Positions 56,599-63,248 of a DNA stretch of 64,000 bases are shown here, one piece after another (position 1 is the first letter of the stretch; the number at the start of each line of letters is the position of its first letter). The translations under genes were made by a program, and so were the position numbers. Below the pieces are notes generated by a model. That model ran no database searches, was not told the DNA's origin, and saw nothing but the letters and a program-made list of their open reading frames with translations. Source of the stretch: a virus; the IMG/VR virus record IMGVR_UViG_3300042507_003741, positions 1 to 64,000 of that record, one strand, 5' to 3'.

Positions 56599-58041
56599 CT
56601 ACGGCTGCACGGCCGTCGGAGCGGCCTGCAACTTGCGTGACATGCGATTGCGGACCTGCTCCAACTCGCCAAGCGACCCCCGCTCGGCAAGGTCATCATG
56701 TGCCTGCTGCTGCGCTGTAGATAGCCGCTCGTTTTCGCCAAGTGCGCGATGCAACTCGGCGCCCGCCCGACGGCTGCGATCTACCTGCTCGGGCGACTTG
56801 TAATCAAAATCGACGCCCGGCTTGCCGCCGCCAGCCGCATACTGGCGCCACGAGCGGCCCGGCTCGCCGCCTAAAGCCCCCTGCATTCCTGCGTCAAACG
56901 CCCACTCCTGGCCGGCGTCTCTGGCAAGCGCGGCCGACACAGCCGGCACTGCCGCACGGCCAGCCTTCGCCAGCACCCCCGCGCCTCCAGCGAGCGTGAG
57001 TGCTGCACTGGGGTCAATCCAGCGAACCAGATTCTCGCCCGTGTCGGCCAGCCATCCAGGCGGAGCGTAGCCTGTCGTGCGATACCACCGCTCCGATGCC
57101 ATCGGCGTATTGGAGTCGTAGACTTGGTTCTGGAGTTCGGCAATTCTGCGGCTGATGTCGCCAGACGAGGGCCGCGATCCGACCGGGAAGTCTGCAACGC
57201 GGGAGGGCATGGTCGTCCTGTAGTGCTGCGTGGCTGCGTGTCGAGCGCGAGCCCTGTCCCATGCCTCTTGGTCTTGGAACGCCCGAGCAATCGGCAGCGC
57301 CCATCGGACGTGCGCAGGAGCAAGGGCGTCTGCCTTGCTGGAGTCCGCCGGCACACCGGCCTCGCCACCTGCTGAAGTGAGAATCGCTTCGGCCGGGATT
57401 TCTGCCCAAGTAAAATACGATCCAGTGGGCGTCTCTGGGTCCGCCACAGCATTCAGCAGGGCATTCTGCCAGCCGCCCCAGCGTTGATACCCGCCCTGCG
57501 GCACGGAGAGCGGCTCCCCGTACACCCCTCCAGACCGAGCCAGCCGTTCGCCGGAGTTGCTGTCGTAGAAGCGAATCGCGTTCGCATCCAGCATCCTGCG
57601 TGGCGTCCGCATCCGCTGCGACTGCTCTTGCGACTCCAGTTCGCTCCCCAAGAAGTCCAGGTCGCGGCCGAAGTCCTGCATGTATTGCTGGGAGCGAGGG
57701 TCCAGCAGGTGCATGGACGCAGCACGCCGCTGCCGCACTTCTTGCGGCGACTTGCCTTCTGCGGCGTACTCCGCCCTCGCCGACTCGCGCGCCTCTGGAT
57801 TTTCCCACGCACTCAACTCGCCGCCGTCATTTCCAACGGCAGTCCGCATCTGGGCCTGCATGTTGATGCGATCAATGGCCTCCTGGAGCGTGCGGTGCGG
57901 GGCAATTCCGTGCCGCCTGTAAATCTCCCCGCGAATGGCATCCGCCCGCTCCATGCCCAACGCACCCGGCTGGGCGGCAGGGTTGGGCTTGGGGCGTGAG
58001 GCGAAGATCGCGTCGATGCCCGCCTCGTTCAGTCCAGCCAT
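56599..58041 (-). CDS. Hypothetical virion-cluster protein, 480 aa
   Basis: 480 residues. Helical N-terminal half (HRTLQEAIDRINMQAQMRTA) and one hydrophobic region around 350-375 (ALTLAGGAGVLAKAGRAAVP). C-terminal helical segment. No function recognised; position suggests a virion or head-associated protein. Confidence 0.55.
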   Translation of the reverse strand: MAGLNEAGIDAIFASRPKPNPAAQPGALGMERADAIRGEIYRRHGIAPHRTLQEAIDRINMQAQMRTAVGNDGGELSAWENPEARESARAEYAAEGKSPQEVRQRRAASMHLLDPRSQQYMQDFGRDLDFLGSELESQEQSQRMRTPRRMLDANAIRFYDSNSGERLARSGGVYGEPLSVPQGGYQRWGGWQNALLNAVADPETPTGSYFTWAEIPAEAILTSAGGEAGVPADSSKADALAPAHVRWALPIARAFQDQEAWDRARARHAATQHYRTTMPSRVADFPVGSRPSSGDISRRIAELQNQVYDSNTPMASERWYRTTGYAPPGWLADTGENLVRWIDPSAALTLAGGAGVLAKAGRAAVPAVSAALARDAGQEWAFDAGMQGALGGEPGRSWRQYAAGGGKPGVDFDYKSPEQVDRSRRAGAELHRALGENERLSTAQQQAHDDLAERGSLGELEQVRNRMSRKLQAAPTAVQP

Positions 58042-58042
58042 A

Positions 58043-58699
58043 TCACCGTGTCTCCTTCAAGCCAGAAAGCACGCCGGGCTGCTGCTGTTGGGCGGCTCCA
58101 GCCCCGATCAGTGCAGGCACGGCCATGATGCGAACCGCATTCCGCAAGTGATGGTCGGGGAGGACAAACTCCCGGTCGTGATTGCGGGAACTTCCAGAGA
58201 ACGGCGTGTTGCGGACGTTGTATTGCGGCAACTCGTCGGCAGGCACGTCGATTCGGTAGATCGGCGCCTCCAGGTCGTTGTCGCCCACGTAGTAGTCCAG
58301 TTCGTGCGGGGCGTCTGTTGCCCACCGCCCTGCTGCGCCGGGCGGGTTGGGATCGAACTGATCCTGCATGGCATAGTCCCGCGAGCGCTTCCACTCGGCA
58401 TACGGAACCTGCTGGCCCCACATGTTCACCGTTTCCGGCGGCTTGTAGTTGAGCGCGGTTTCGCCAACGCGATAGGTCCGCACGTAGCCCTCTGAGGGAG
58501 GCTCGGCGGCACCGATGCGGCGAGTCAGTTCATCGAACCGCTGCTGGTGCAGGGGGTTCCCTTTGTGGTATCCGCCCACAGATCGAGGCGGGGCAGGAAC
58601 GGGTGCGGGCGGGGCTGGAGCGCGGACTTGCTCCGCCAACTCCGCCACCTTAGAGGCCCGCCCCAGACGGGCGGCAGCGAGCGCAGCGGGTGTTGCCAT
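58043..58699 (-). CDS. Hypothetical virion-cluster protein, 218 aa
   Basis: 218 residues; GAGGGA before ATG. Helical start, then a beta-rich domain (VGDNDLEAPIYRIDVPADEL) and a C-terminal region LRNAVRIMAVPALIGAGAAQ. First gene of the virion operon. Function unknown. Confidence 0.55.
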   Translation of the reverse strand: MATPAALAAARLGRASKVAELAEQVRAPAPPAPVPAPPRSVGGYHKGNPLHQQRFDELTRRIGAAEPPSEGYVRTYRVGETALNYKPPETVNMWGQQVPYAEWKRSRDYAMQDQFDPNPPGAAGRWATDAPHELDYYVGDNDLEAPIYRIDVPADELPQYNVRNTPFSGSSRNHDREFVLPDHHLRNAVRIMAVPALIGAGAAQQQQPGVLSGLKETR

Positions 58700-58701
58700 A
58701 G

Positions 58702-58727
58702 AAATCCCTCACGGGATTTATGGCCGC
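58702..58727 (-). promoter_or_regulatory. AAATCCC hairpin and CATAAATCC box before virion operon
   Basis: Perfect hairpin AAATCCC-TCAC-GGGATTT at 58702-58719; overlapping, minus-strand GCGGCCATAAATCC at 58714-58727. The string resembles that at 40406-40419, also 14-15 bases before a start codon. A promoter or 5-prime stabilising element for the virion operon is possible; RNA ends would settle it. Confidence 0.4.
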
Positions 58728-58871
58728 CTACTTCGCCAACAGGTACAAACCCACGTTGGAGAAGGCGTACCCCAAGTAGGCGACCCCCATGCCGGGATTG
58801 CCCCGCCAGAACTGCTCGGCGGAGACGTAGGCGTAGATCAGCCCCGTCAGTGCTATCAGCCATCCGCTCAT
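58728..58871 (-). CDS. 47-aa membrane protein
   Basis: MSGWLIALTGLIYAYVSAEQ then FWRGN and MGVAYLGYAFSNVGLYLLAK: two hydrophobic segments. The ATG overlaps the preceding stop (ATGA), supporting translation. Unknown function. Confidence 0.55.
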   Translation of the reverse strand: MSGWLIALTGLIYAYVSAEQFWRGNPGMGVAYLGYAFSNVGLYLLAK

Positions 58872-58972
58872 TCGTCGTACGGGTAACCGTCCTCCGGGTC
58901 TTCGGTGTACGGGCCGGGCTCCGCGTCCTCATGGAACCAGGGGCGTACGTCGGGGTAGGTGGCTTGTGTCAC
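58868..58972 (-). CDS. 34-aa acidic peptide
   Basis: GTG start overlapping the upstream stop (GTGA) and stop overlapping the next ATG; residues include TYPDVRPWFHEDAEPGPYTE. Coupling on both sides supports a real gene. Function unknown. Confidence 0.5.
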   Translation of the reverse strand: MTQATYPDVRPWFHEDAEPGPYTEDPEDGYPYDE

Positions 58973-59295
58973 TTTTCGACAGTTTCCGTGCCATCGCTCG
59001 GCGGGGCCGGGAGCGGCATCCAGTTAGTGATCCCGAATGAATCCACATCGTCATCGTCCATGCCGCAGAACCGCCACATCACCCCGTCATGCGATGCCAT
59101 CTGAGCAAGGCGAATGTCTTTCGGAAACGCTCTTGTGACAGCCAAGACGGCGGCATGCACTTCCGGCAGCCGCTCCGTCACCGGAATCCAGCGCGGCACT
59201 TGCTCCTCCAACTCTTCGATCTCGGCGTGCATCCTCCGCTCCTCTGGCGTGCAGTCGCAGTTCATGGGCTTCTGGTCGCAGATCGGGCAATACAT
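58969..59295 (-). CDS. Zinc-knuckle plus DUF551 protein
   Basis: 108 residues. N-terminal CPICDQKPMNCDC metal site, a short coiled coil, then DUF551: PRWIPVTERLPEVHAAVLAV and ITNWMPLPAPP. GAGGAG precedes ATG. It lies just after the last attC-like site of the cassette array. Confidence 0.7.
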   Translation of the reverse strand: MYCPICDQKPMNCDCTPEERRMHAEIEELEEQVPRWIPVTERLPEVHAAVLAVTRAFPKDIRLAQMASHDGVMWRFCGMDDDDVDSFGITNWMPLPAPPSDGTETVEK

Positions 59296-59315
59296 CCTAC
59301 TTCTCCTCTACGCTC

Positions 59316-59365
59316 ACAGAACCAAGCGATGCAGCGGACGAGACGCTGATCGCCAGCGTTCTCAC
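59316..59365 (-). repeat. attC-like site 1
   Basis: Minus-strand boxes TGAGAAC (start, contains the TGA of the upstream ORF) and GTTCTGT (end). Arms GCGATCAGCG and CGCTGCATCGC fold around CTCGTC. The 5-prime box is the reverse complement of site 2's 3-prime GTTCTCA. Downstream no matching ACAGAAC is seen, so the array ends here. Confidence 0.8.
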
Positions 59366-59592
59366 TCATCGACACTAACTGCGGCGCCTTCAACGGTCGG
59401 CTCATTGAGTTCATAGGCCGGAACATCAGCCTCCACCCACCGAATCTGTTTGTCGCCGTCGTTTCCTTCCATGCACTCATACGCAATGTTGGCGGCTTCG
59501 CGACCAGCGTTCTGCCAGCCGTTTGCGGAATAATTGCCATCCTCCGACACGCACACCGCTATGCGAACCCGAATCGTTTTTGCTTCGCTCAT
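59362..59592 (-). CDS. Cassette ORF C, 76 aa
   Basis: MSEAKTIRVRIAVCVSEDGN ..., with CAGGAG before ATG. Small alpha/beta protein (IRVRIAVCVSED, IAYECMEGNDGDKQIRWVEA). Stop TGA is inside the attC-like 5-prime box. Function unknown. Confidence 0.7.
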   Translation of the reverse strand: MSEAKTIRVRIAVCVSEDGNYSANGWQNAGREAANIAYECMEGNDGDKQIRWVEADVPAYELNEPTVEGAAVSVDE

Positions 59593-59610
59593 TGCCTGTC
59601 TCCTGTTCTT

Positions 59611-59660
59611 GTGAGAACCACGCGATGCAGCGGACGAGCCGCTGATCGCTGGCGTTATGC
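59611..59660 (-). repeat. attC-like site 2
   Basis: Minus-strand boxes GCATAAC (contains the upstream TAA stop) and GTTCTCA. The stem CAGCGG-CTCGT-CCGCTG continues with GCGAT/ATCGC, leaving one unpaired C, reminiscent of extrahelical bases in attC. Its 3-prime half (24 bases from GTCCGCTG) is identical to site 4. Confidence 0.85.
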
Positions 59661-59924
59661 GGTCGGGTACTTCTTCTGAAACTGCTCGTACGTCATCGCG
59701 TCCCCTTGGCCGCCGACGCCTGTTGCGATGAATGACCCGCGCGATACCCGGATGGATTTCACGCCCTTCAACTTCTTCCGGCCGGTGAACTCGCGGTATC
59801 TGATTGCTGACCAGCCCTTGCCTTGGCAGTGGATGCAGACCACAGCCTCCCCTTCGCCTTCGCACATGCCGCGATACAGGCCCGCCCCATGGCATTCGTC
59901 GCACTCACACTTGATGTCTGGCAT
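59655..59924 (-). CDS. Cassette ORF B: DnaJ-like CxxCxGxG zinc protein, 89 aa
   Basis: Two CxxC-x-G-x-G repeats: CDECHGAGLYRG and CIHCQGKGW, as in the DnaJ zinc domain, here alone without a J-domain. AGGAGG precedes ATG. The C-terminus (MTYEQFQKKYPTA) is helical. The TAA stop lies in the attC-like box. Possibly a small metal-binding protein. Confidence 0.75.
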   Translation of the reverse strand: MPDIKCECDECHGAGLYRGMCEGEGEAVVCIHCQGKGWSAIRYREFTGRKKLKGVKSIRVSRGSFIATGVGGQGDAMTYEQFQKKYPTA

Positions 59925-59941
59925 TTGTCCTCCTGAGTCAA

Positions 59942-59999
59942 CCGCATAACCAGCGGATGAAGCGGACGGCGGGGCCGCCGCTGATCCTGCGTGTTCTCA
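59942..59999 (-). repeat. attC-like site 3
   Basis: Minus-strand boxes TGAGAAC (contains the upstream TGA) and GTTATGC. The stem is extended: CAGCGGCGG and its complement around CCCG, with arms AGGAT/ATCC. TGAGAAC is the reverse complement of site 4's GTTCTCA. Confidence 0.8.
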
Positions 60000-60269
60000 G
60001 CCCAGCCGTTGCAGTATCGATTCAACAGCCACCCTATGCGGCTCATACATGATCGTCGGAAGCATCCGACGGAGCGCCTCCCGCTCCGCGTCGGTGAGCG
60101 TGGGCTGCGGCTCGCGGTAGAGCGACTGCACTGCCATGTCGCCCGCAGCAACCATCTCTGCGTCAGGCCGGTGCAGAAAAAAGTCCGCGTGGTCAGTCCA
60201 CTCAACCATCCACGCCACCGGCTGAGAACCACGCGATGCAGCGGACATATCATCTACCTCGTCTGCCAT
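59997..60269 (-). CDS. Cassette ORF A: VAW-type/LTDAERE protein, 90 aa
   Basis: N-terminus MADEVDDMSAASRGSQ is encoded inside attC-like site 4; then VAWMVEWTDHADFFLHRPDA and a C-terminal module PTLTDAEREALRRMLP. VAW...LY...P motif recurs in 60795-61523. The RBS and ATG lie in the preceding cassette. Function unknown. Confidence 0.7.
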   Translation of the reverse strand: MADEVDDMSAASRGSQPVAWMVEWTDHADFFLHRPDAEMVAAGDMAVQSLYREPQPTLTDAEREALRRMLPTIMYEPHRVAVESILQRLG

Positions 60270-60311
60270 GGTTGCTCCTGTGTTCGATGCCGCTGATCGC
60301 TGGCGTTCTAA
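60223..60311 (-). repeat. attC-like site 4 with gene start in its loop
   Basis: Boxes TTAGAAC (contains the upstream TAG) and GTTCTCA. Between CAGCGG and CCGCTG the loop is lengthened by about 40 bases holding CAGGAGCAACCATGG, the ribosome binding site and start of ORF A. Length 89, still within the usual attC range. Confidence 0.8.
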
Positions 60312-60541
60312 TTGGTCCGCTCAAGCAGGCCGTCGATCACGGCGGCGACCTCCACACTGTCGGCAAACCGCCCCGCGAAGTAGTCTTCTCGCACTCGCCG
60401 CAGCACCTTCCTCAGCGACTCCCGCTCCTCGTCGGTGGGCCGCAGGCGTGCGACCTCCGCCTCTAACTGCTGCACTCGCTCCATCGCCTGGATTAGTGCA
60501 TCCAGATCGTCAGGCATCATCGGCGGCACAAGATCACTCAT
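60308..60541 (-). CDS. LTDEERE-family protein, 77 aa, upstream of site 4
   Basis: MSDLVPPMMPDDLDALIQAM then coiled coil (VQQLEAEVARLR) and the RPTDEERESLRKVL ... DGLLERTN module. AAAGGAG before ATG. The upstream boundary shows a weak resemblance to an attC 3-prime half (ATTGCGTGATTTCA), so this may be a decayed fourth cassette. Confidence 0.7.
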   Translation of the reverse strand: MSDLVPPMMPDDLDALIQAMERVQQLEAEVARLRPTDEERESLRKVLRRVREDYFAGRFADSVEVAAVIDGLLERTN

Positions 60542-60571
60542 GTCTGTCTCCTTTACGTTGAAATCACGCAA

Positions 60572-60802
60572 TCACTTCCTGTCGATCACCTTGCGTAGCG
60601 TGTCGGCATCCCGTCGCCGCTCGTCCCCCAGTTGCTCAAGCCTCTCGCGCAGAATGGAGTTCACGCCGCGCAGCCGCCATATCTCGTCTACCAGCGGATC
60701 GGCGCCGGTAGCCCAATGCAGCAGCCACGCCGATCCAATGAACGACGCCGGGATGAGTACGGCCAAGGAGAACCACGCATACCAAGGCATTTCGTTAGGC
60801 AT
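60572..60802 (-). CDS. Small membrane-anchored protein, paralogue B
   Basis: 76 residues, the complete copy of the gene at the window's left edge. MPNEMPWYAWFSLAVLIPAS and a charged coiled tail ending TLRKVIDRK. AAGGAG is absent, but the start overlaps the upstream gene. Function unknown. Confidence 0.75.
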   Translation of the reverse strand: MPNEMPWYAWFSLAVLIPASFIGSAWLLHWATGADPLVDEIWRLRGVNSILRERLEQLGDERRRDADTLRKVIDRK

Positions 60803-61523
60803 TTGTTGTCCTCTCCAGAAGGCCGTCCAGCACCGCCGCTATCTCGTCGCACGCCACATCGCCAACGTCGGCGTAGGCGTCGCGTACTTCACGCAGGACG
60901 AATCGCTCCGCGTCGGTCAGCGTGAACGGCGTCAGCGAGCAGTGAAGCGTAGTGCGGCCAACAACGTGGGGGCAGGTCTGCGGGGTGCGGTAGAGCGGGA
61001 CGACCTCCCCGTCGTTTTCGTCCGCTGCCGCGTCGGCGTGTTCGCGGTGCAGCGAAACCATCTGCCATTCGTCGGAGTGTGCCAGCCACGCCACCGGATC
61101 CTGTGTATTGTGCCCCCGCCCACCCGCCGCCTCGCCGGTGCCGGGCCGCGTAACGTCTAGGGGCCGCCCCTCGCCGCTTCCATCGCTGGAGGCCGGTGGC
61201 TGCGCTATCGCAGGCGAGGAGCCATCTGTCTCCACGCATGGTGGAGCAGTCTGATTGCCGGTGCCCAACACGGGTCGCGTCACGGGTTTATCAGTCCCGC
61301 CGCTGCCGCGTCCTTCAGACGCATGAACGCCTGTTGGCAACTGGACTCTCGCCGCCGGCGCGGCGTCATGTTCGGTTCGCTCCCGCTCGCGGAGCATGGC
61401 GTCGGCCCAGCGGTAGGCAGCCGTGAGTAGGTGTTCCCACTGCAATGCAGTTGGGTACTGATTGGCCTCGTCTGACAGCAGCCCGGTCAGGGCCGCAGCG
61501 GCGAAGTGGTCACGGTCTGTCAT
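60795..61523 (-). CDS. VAW-type/LTDAER-family protein, 242 aa
   Basis: Helical N-terminus (residues 1-55), a disordered Ser/Gly/Pro linker (60-145), then PVAWLAHSDEWQMVSLHREH with VVPLYRTPQ, and finally FTLTDAERFVLREVRDAYAD ... GLLERT. So it joins two modules found separately in smaller proteins nearby. Function unknown. Confidence 0.65.
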   Translation of the reverse strand: MTDRDHFAAAALTGLLSDEANQYPTALQWEHLLTAAYRWADAMLRERERTEHDAAPAARVQLPTGVHASEGRGSGGTDKPVTRPVLGTGNQTAPPCVETDGSSPAIAQPPASSDGSGEGRPLDVTRPGTGEAAGGRGHNTQDPVAWLAHSDEWQMVSLHREHADAAADENDGEVVPLYRTPQTCPHVVGRTTLHCSLTPFTLTDAERFVLREVRDAYADVGDVACDEIAAVLDGLLERTTNA

Positions 61524-61747
61524 GTCTTGTCCTCCTCGTTGGCCCACAGCATTGCGGCCTTCTCGTCCCAGCAGTCAGCCCGTCCCATGTCGAACCAGTG
61601 CGGGAAATGTCGCAGCACAGCCCGCGCCTCTTGGCGAACCTCCGTGCGGATCCCCTTGATGCCGCCCTCCACATAGACGTTGGAGAGCCGCACCAGGAAG
61701 TCGCGGGCACGGAGGACCGCTAGCGTTCGTTCACACGGGAGGGTCAT
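61520..61747 (-). CDS. BPSL0761-like small protein
   Basis: 75 residues starting MTLPCERTLAVLRARDFLVR and containing IRTEVRQEARAVLRHFPHWF. The ERT-AVL-RDFL and R-x-EAR-LLRHFP pattern is that of a short bacterial and phage family of unknown function (BPSL0761-like, from memory). Confidence 0.65.
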   Translation of the reverse strand: MTLPCERTLAVLRARDFLVRLSNVYVEGGIKGIRTEVRQEARAVLRHFPHWFDMGRADCWDEKAAMLWANEEDKT

Positions 61748-62022
61748 GGCCACCTCGGGTACAGGAGGCAACCTTCATTGGCGTAGCCGTTCATCACTTC
61801 GATGGCGGAGATCCGCGGGAACTCCTTGGCCATCTCCTTGGCAATGTCCTCGCCAGGCAGCATGTCCAGCCGCTGGCGGTGGGCTGCCACCCAGGCTTGC
61901 ATCTTGGCCATGTCATCGCCGTGCGTCGGGCCATGCTCTTTCCTCTCAACCCAGGTCCGAATGACATGGTTGAAGGTGCGGAACTTTAGGATGTTTTCCC
62001 AGATCACTTGTTTGCCAAACAT
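61744..62022 (-). CDS. Hypothetical protein, 92 aa
   Basis: 92 residues, starting MFGKQVIWENILKFRTFNHV. Helical and mildly basic; overlaps the next gene by four bases. Function unknown. Confidence 0.6.
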   Translation of the reverse strand: MFGKQVIWENILKFRTFNHVIRTWVERKEHGPTHGDDMAKMQAWVAAHRQRLDMLPGEDIAKEMAKEFPRISAIEVMNGYANEGCLLYPRWP

Positions 62023-62028
62023 TACATC

Positions 62029-62646
62029 TCACCCCATGTGCTTACGAGTTTTTGCTGGAGCCTTTGCAGCTCGGCCTCCAGCGTCCGGATGCGTCTTCGC
62101 AACGTATCGTTCTCTCTCTTCAGTCTCTCCTCCTCCTGCAAGGAAGGCTTCGGTTGGTCCATCTACTAGGTCCAGATAGGCGTGCGGGTACAAGAGGTTG
62201 ATCAACGAATCGGCCGTACGGAGGTGCGCTTTCGGGGCGACGAGGACCGGCACCTCATGCCCACGGCCGCGGTCAAACGTAACGGCCTCTGTCCAGCTCT
62301 CGTCACGGTCCAGGATGGTGAGCCACACCCACTTGCCAGTGGGCTTCGACAGGTACACGTAGATGAGGTTCTGCGTGGACTCCATCTCAAGGCCGCGCAG
62401 GTCATCGACAAAAACCGTGTCGTAGGGATAGGACTCCGGATCATCGAACGACAGGCTCCGCTCCTTGATCTCAATGGAGAACAGCCCAAGGGCGTCAGGG
62501 GTTTCAACATGTCCAGTTTTCCTGCAATGCTGTTTGACAACTATCTTCTTGCCGTGAGCGACCGACCGTCCGCTGGTCCGCATCGCCTCCACCCATTTGC
62601 GTTCGGCCGCCTGGCCTTTAACGAGTGCCGACTGGAATGAACGCAT
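62029..62646 (-). CDS. PD-(D/E)XK-like phage protein
   Basis: About 205 residues from MRSFQSALVKGQAAERKWVE; other ATGs lie upstream in-frame. Core pattern: AERKWVE, VETPDALGLFSIEIKERSLS (D...ExK), then TQNLIYVYLSKPTGKWVWLT. It resembles a holdfast of restriction-like nucleases. Start uncertain because no good ribosome binding site is seen. Confidence 0.6.
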   Translation of the reverse strand: MRSFQSALVKGQAAERKWVEAMRTSGRSVAHGKKIVVKQHCRKTGHVETPDALGLFSIEIKERSLSFDDPESYPYDTVFVDDLRGLEMESTQNLIYVYLSKPTGKWVWLTILDRDESWTEAVTFDRGRGHEVPVLVAPKAHLRTADSLINLLYPHAYLDLVDGPTEAFLAGGGETEERERYVAKTHPDAGGRAAKAPAKTRKHMG

Positions 62647-63136
62647 AGTCGTTCCAAAAGGAGTAGACATGCATGGCAACCGGCACGCGCGGCTGACCAA
62701 CCATGCAGCCCTGGATCACACCCGCAGCCCGCAGCTCCGCCGCGCGCTTGTACAACTCCTCCGGGGGCACATCGTCTCGCTGGAGCCCGCATTCCAGGAA
62801 CTCCAGGCGTTCCGGGATGGGCTCGTTCGCCTTTATCTCATCCGCGTTGTCGCGGACGGCCTTGGCCCAACGATTCGACCGGGAGAAAATCTCTGCGATG
62901 TCGGCGTCATCCAAGCCCCAGTCACGCATGACCACCAGGGCCAGACGCTCGGGCGACGGCATGTAAGTCAGCCGCTTCAGCAGCCGCACCGCACCCTGGG
63001 TCTGCGGGCCCAGCAGACCCAGGATCCTGGCCACGTAGGACGCCGGCTGGCCGTTCACCAGACACCGACGCTTCAGCTCGGGGGCGTGAGCCAAAGCATG
63101 CCGCAATACGACGCCACAGTCTGCGAAACCAACCAT
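62618..63136 (-). CDS. Hypothetical helical protein, 172 aa
   Basis: 172 residues; AAGGAGGAGAGG precedes ATG. MVGFADCGVVLRHALAHAPE, and DDADIAEIFSRSNRWAKAVR resembles an HTH (recognition helix near 85-105). Possibly DNA-binding. Confidence 0.6.
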   Translation of the reverse strand: MVGFADCGVVLRHALAHAPELKRRCLVNGQPASYVARILGLLGPQTQGAVRLLKRLTYMPSPERLALVVMRDWGLDDADIAEIFSRSNRWAKAVRDNADEIKANEPIPERLEFLECGLQRDDVPPEELYKRAAELRAAGVIQGCMVGQPRVPVAMHVYSFWNDYAFIPVGTR

Positions 63137-63248
63137 CTTTCCTCTCCTCCTTGATGAAAGTTGTGGGGAAAACGTGATCCACATCGAAGTAATCCAAGAC
63201 CTCCTGGAGCGTGTCATCCAGGAGAACGTCAGGCCGTTTGCTTGCCAT
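62922..63248 (-). CDS. Small protein overlapping two neighbours
   Basis: The ATG has AGGAGAC upstream. The first about 37 residues (MASKRPDVLLDDTLQEVLDY) do not overlap the gene at 63136; the remaining part overlaps in another frame and is low-complexity. The real protein may be shorter or frame-shifted. Function unknown. Confidence 0.4.
   Translation of the reverse strand: MASKRPDVLLDDTLQEVLDYFDVDHVFPTTFIKEERKDGWFRRLWRRIAACFGSRPRAEASVSGERPAGVLRGQDPGSAGPADPGCGAAAEAADLHAVARASGPGGHA

Larger units (their letters stand above)
59316..60311 (-). mobile_element. Integron-like gene cassette array (four attC-like sites, three complete cassettes)
   Basis: Minus-strand order: ORF 60308-60541, site 4, ORF 59997-60269, site 3, ORF 59655-59924, site 2, ORF 59362-59592, site 1. 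Cutting after G of each GTT gives cassettes of about 279 (60228-59950), 332 (59949-59618) and 296 (59617-59322) bases. Each cassette's start box (TTCTCA, TTATGC, TTCTCA) matches the reverse complement of the AAC box at its own far end (TGAGAAC, GCATAAC, TGAGAAC). That cross-cassette agreement is the signature of attC recombination. No integron integrase is recognised in the window. Confidence 0.85.
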
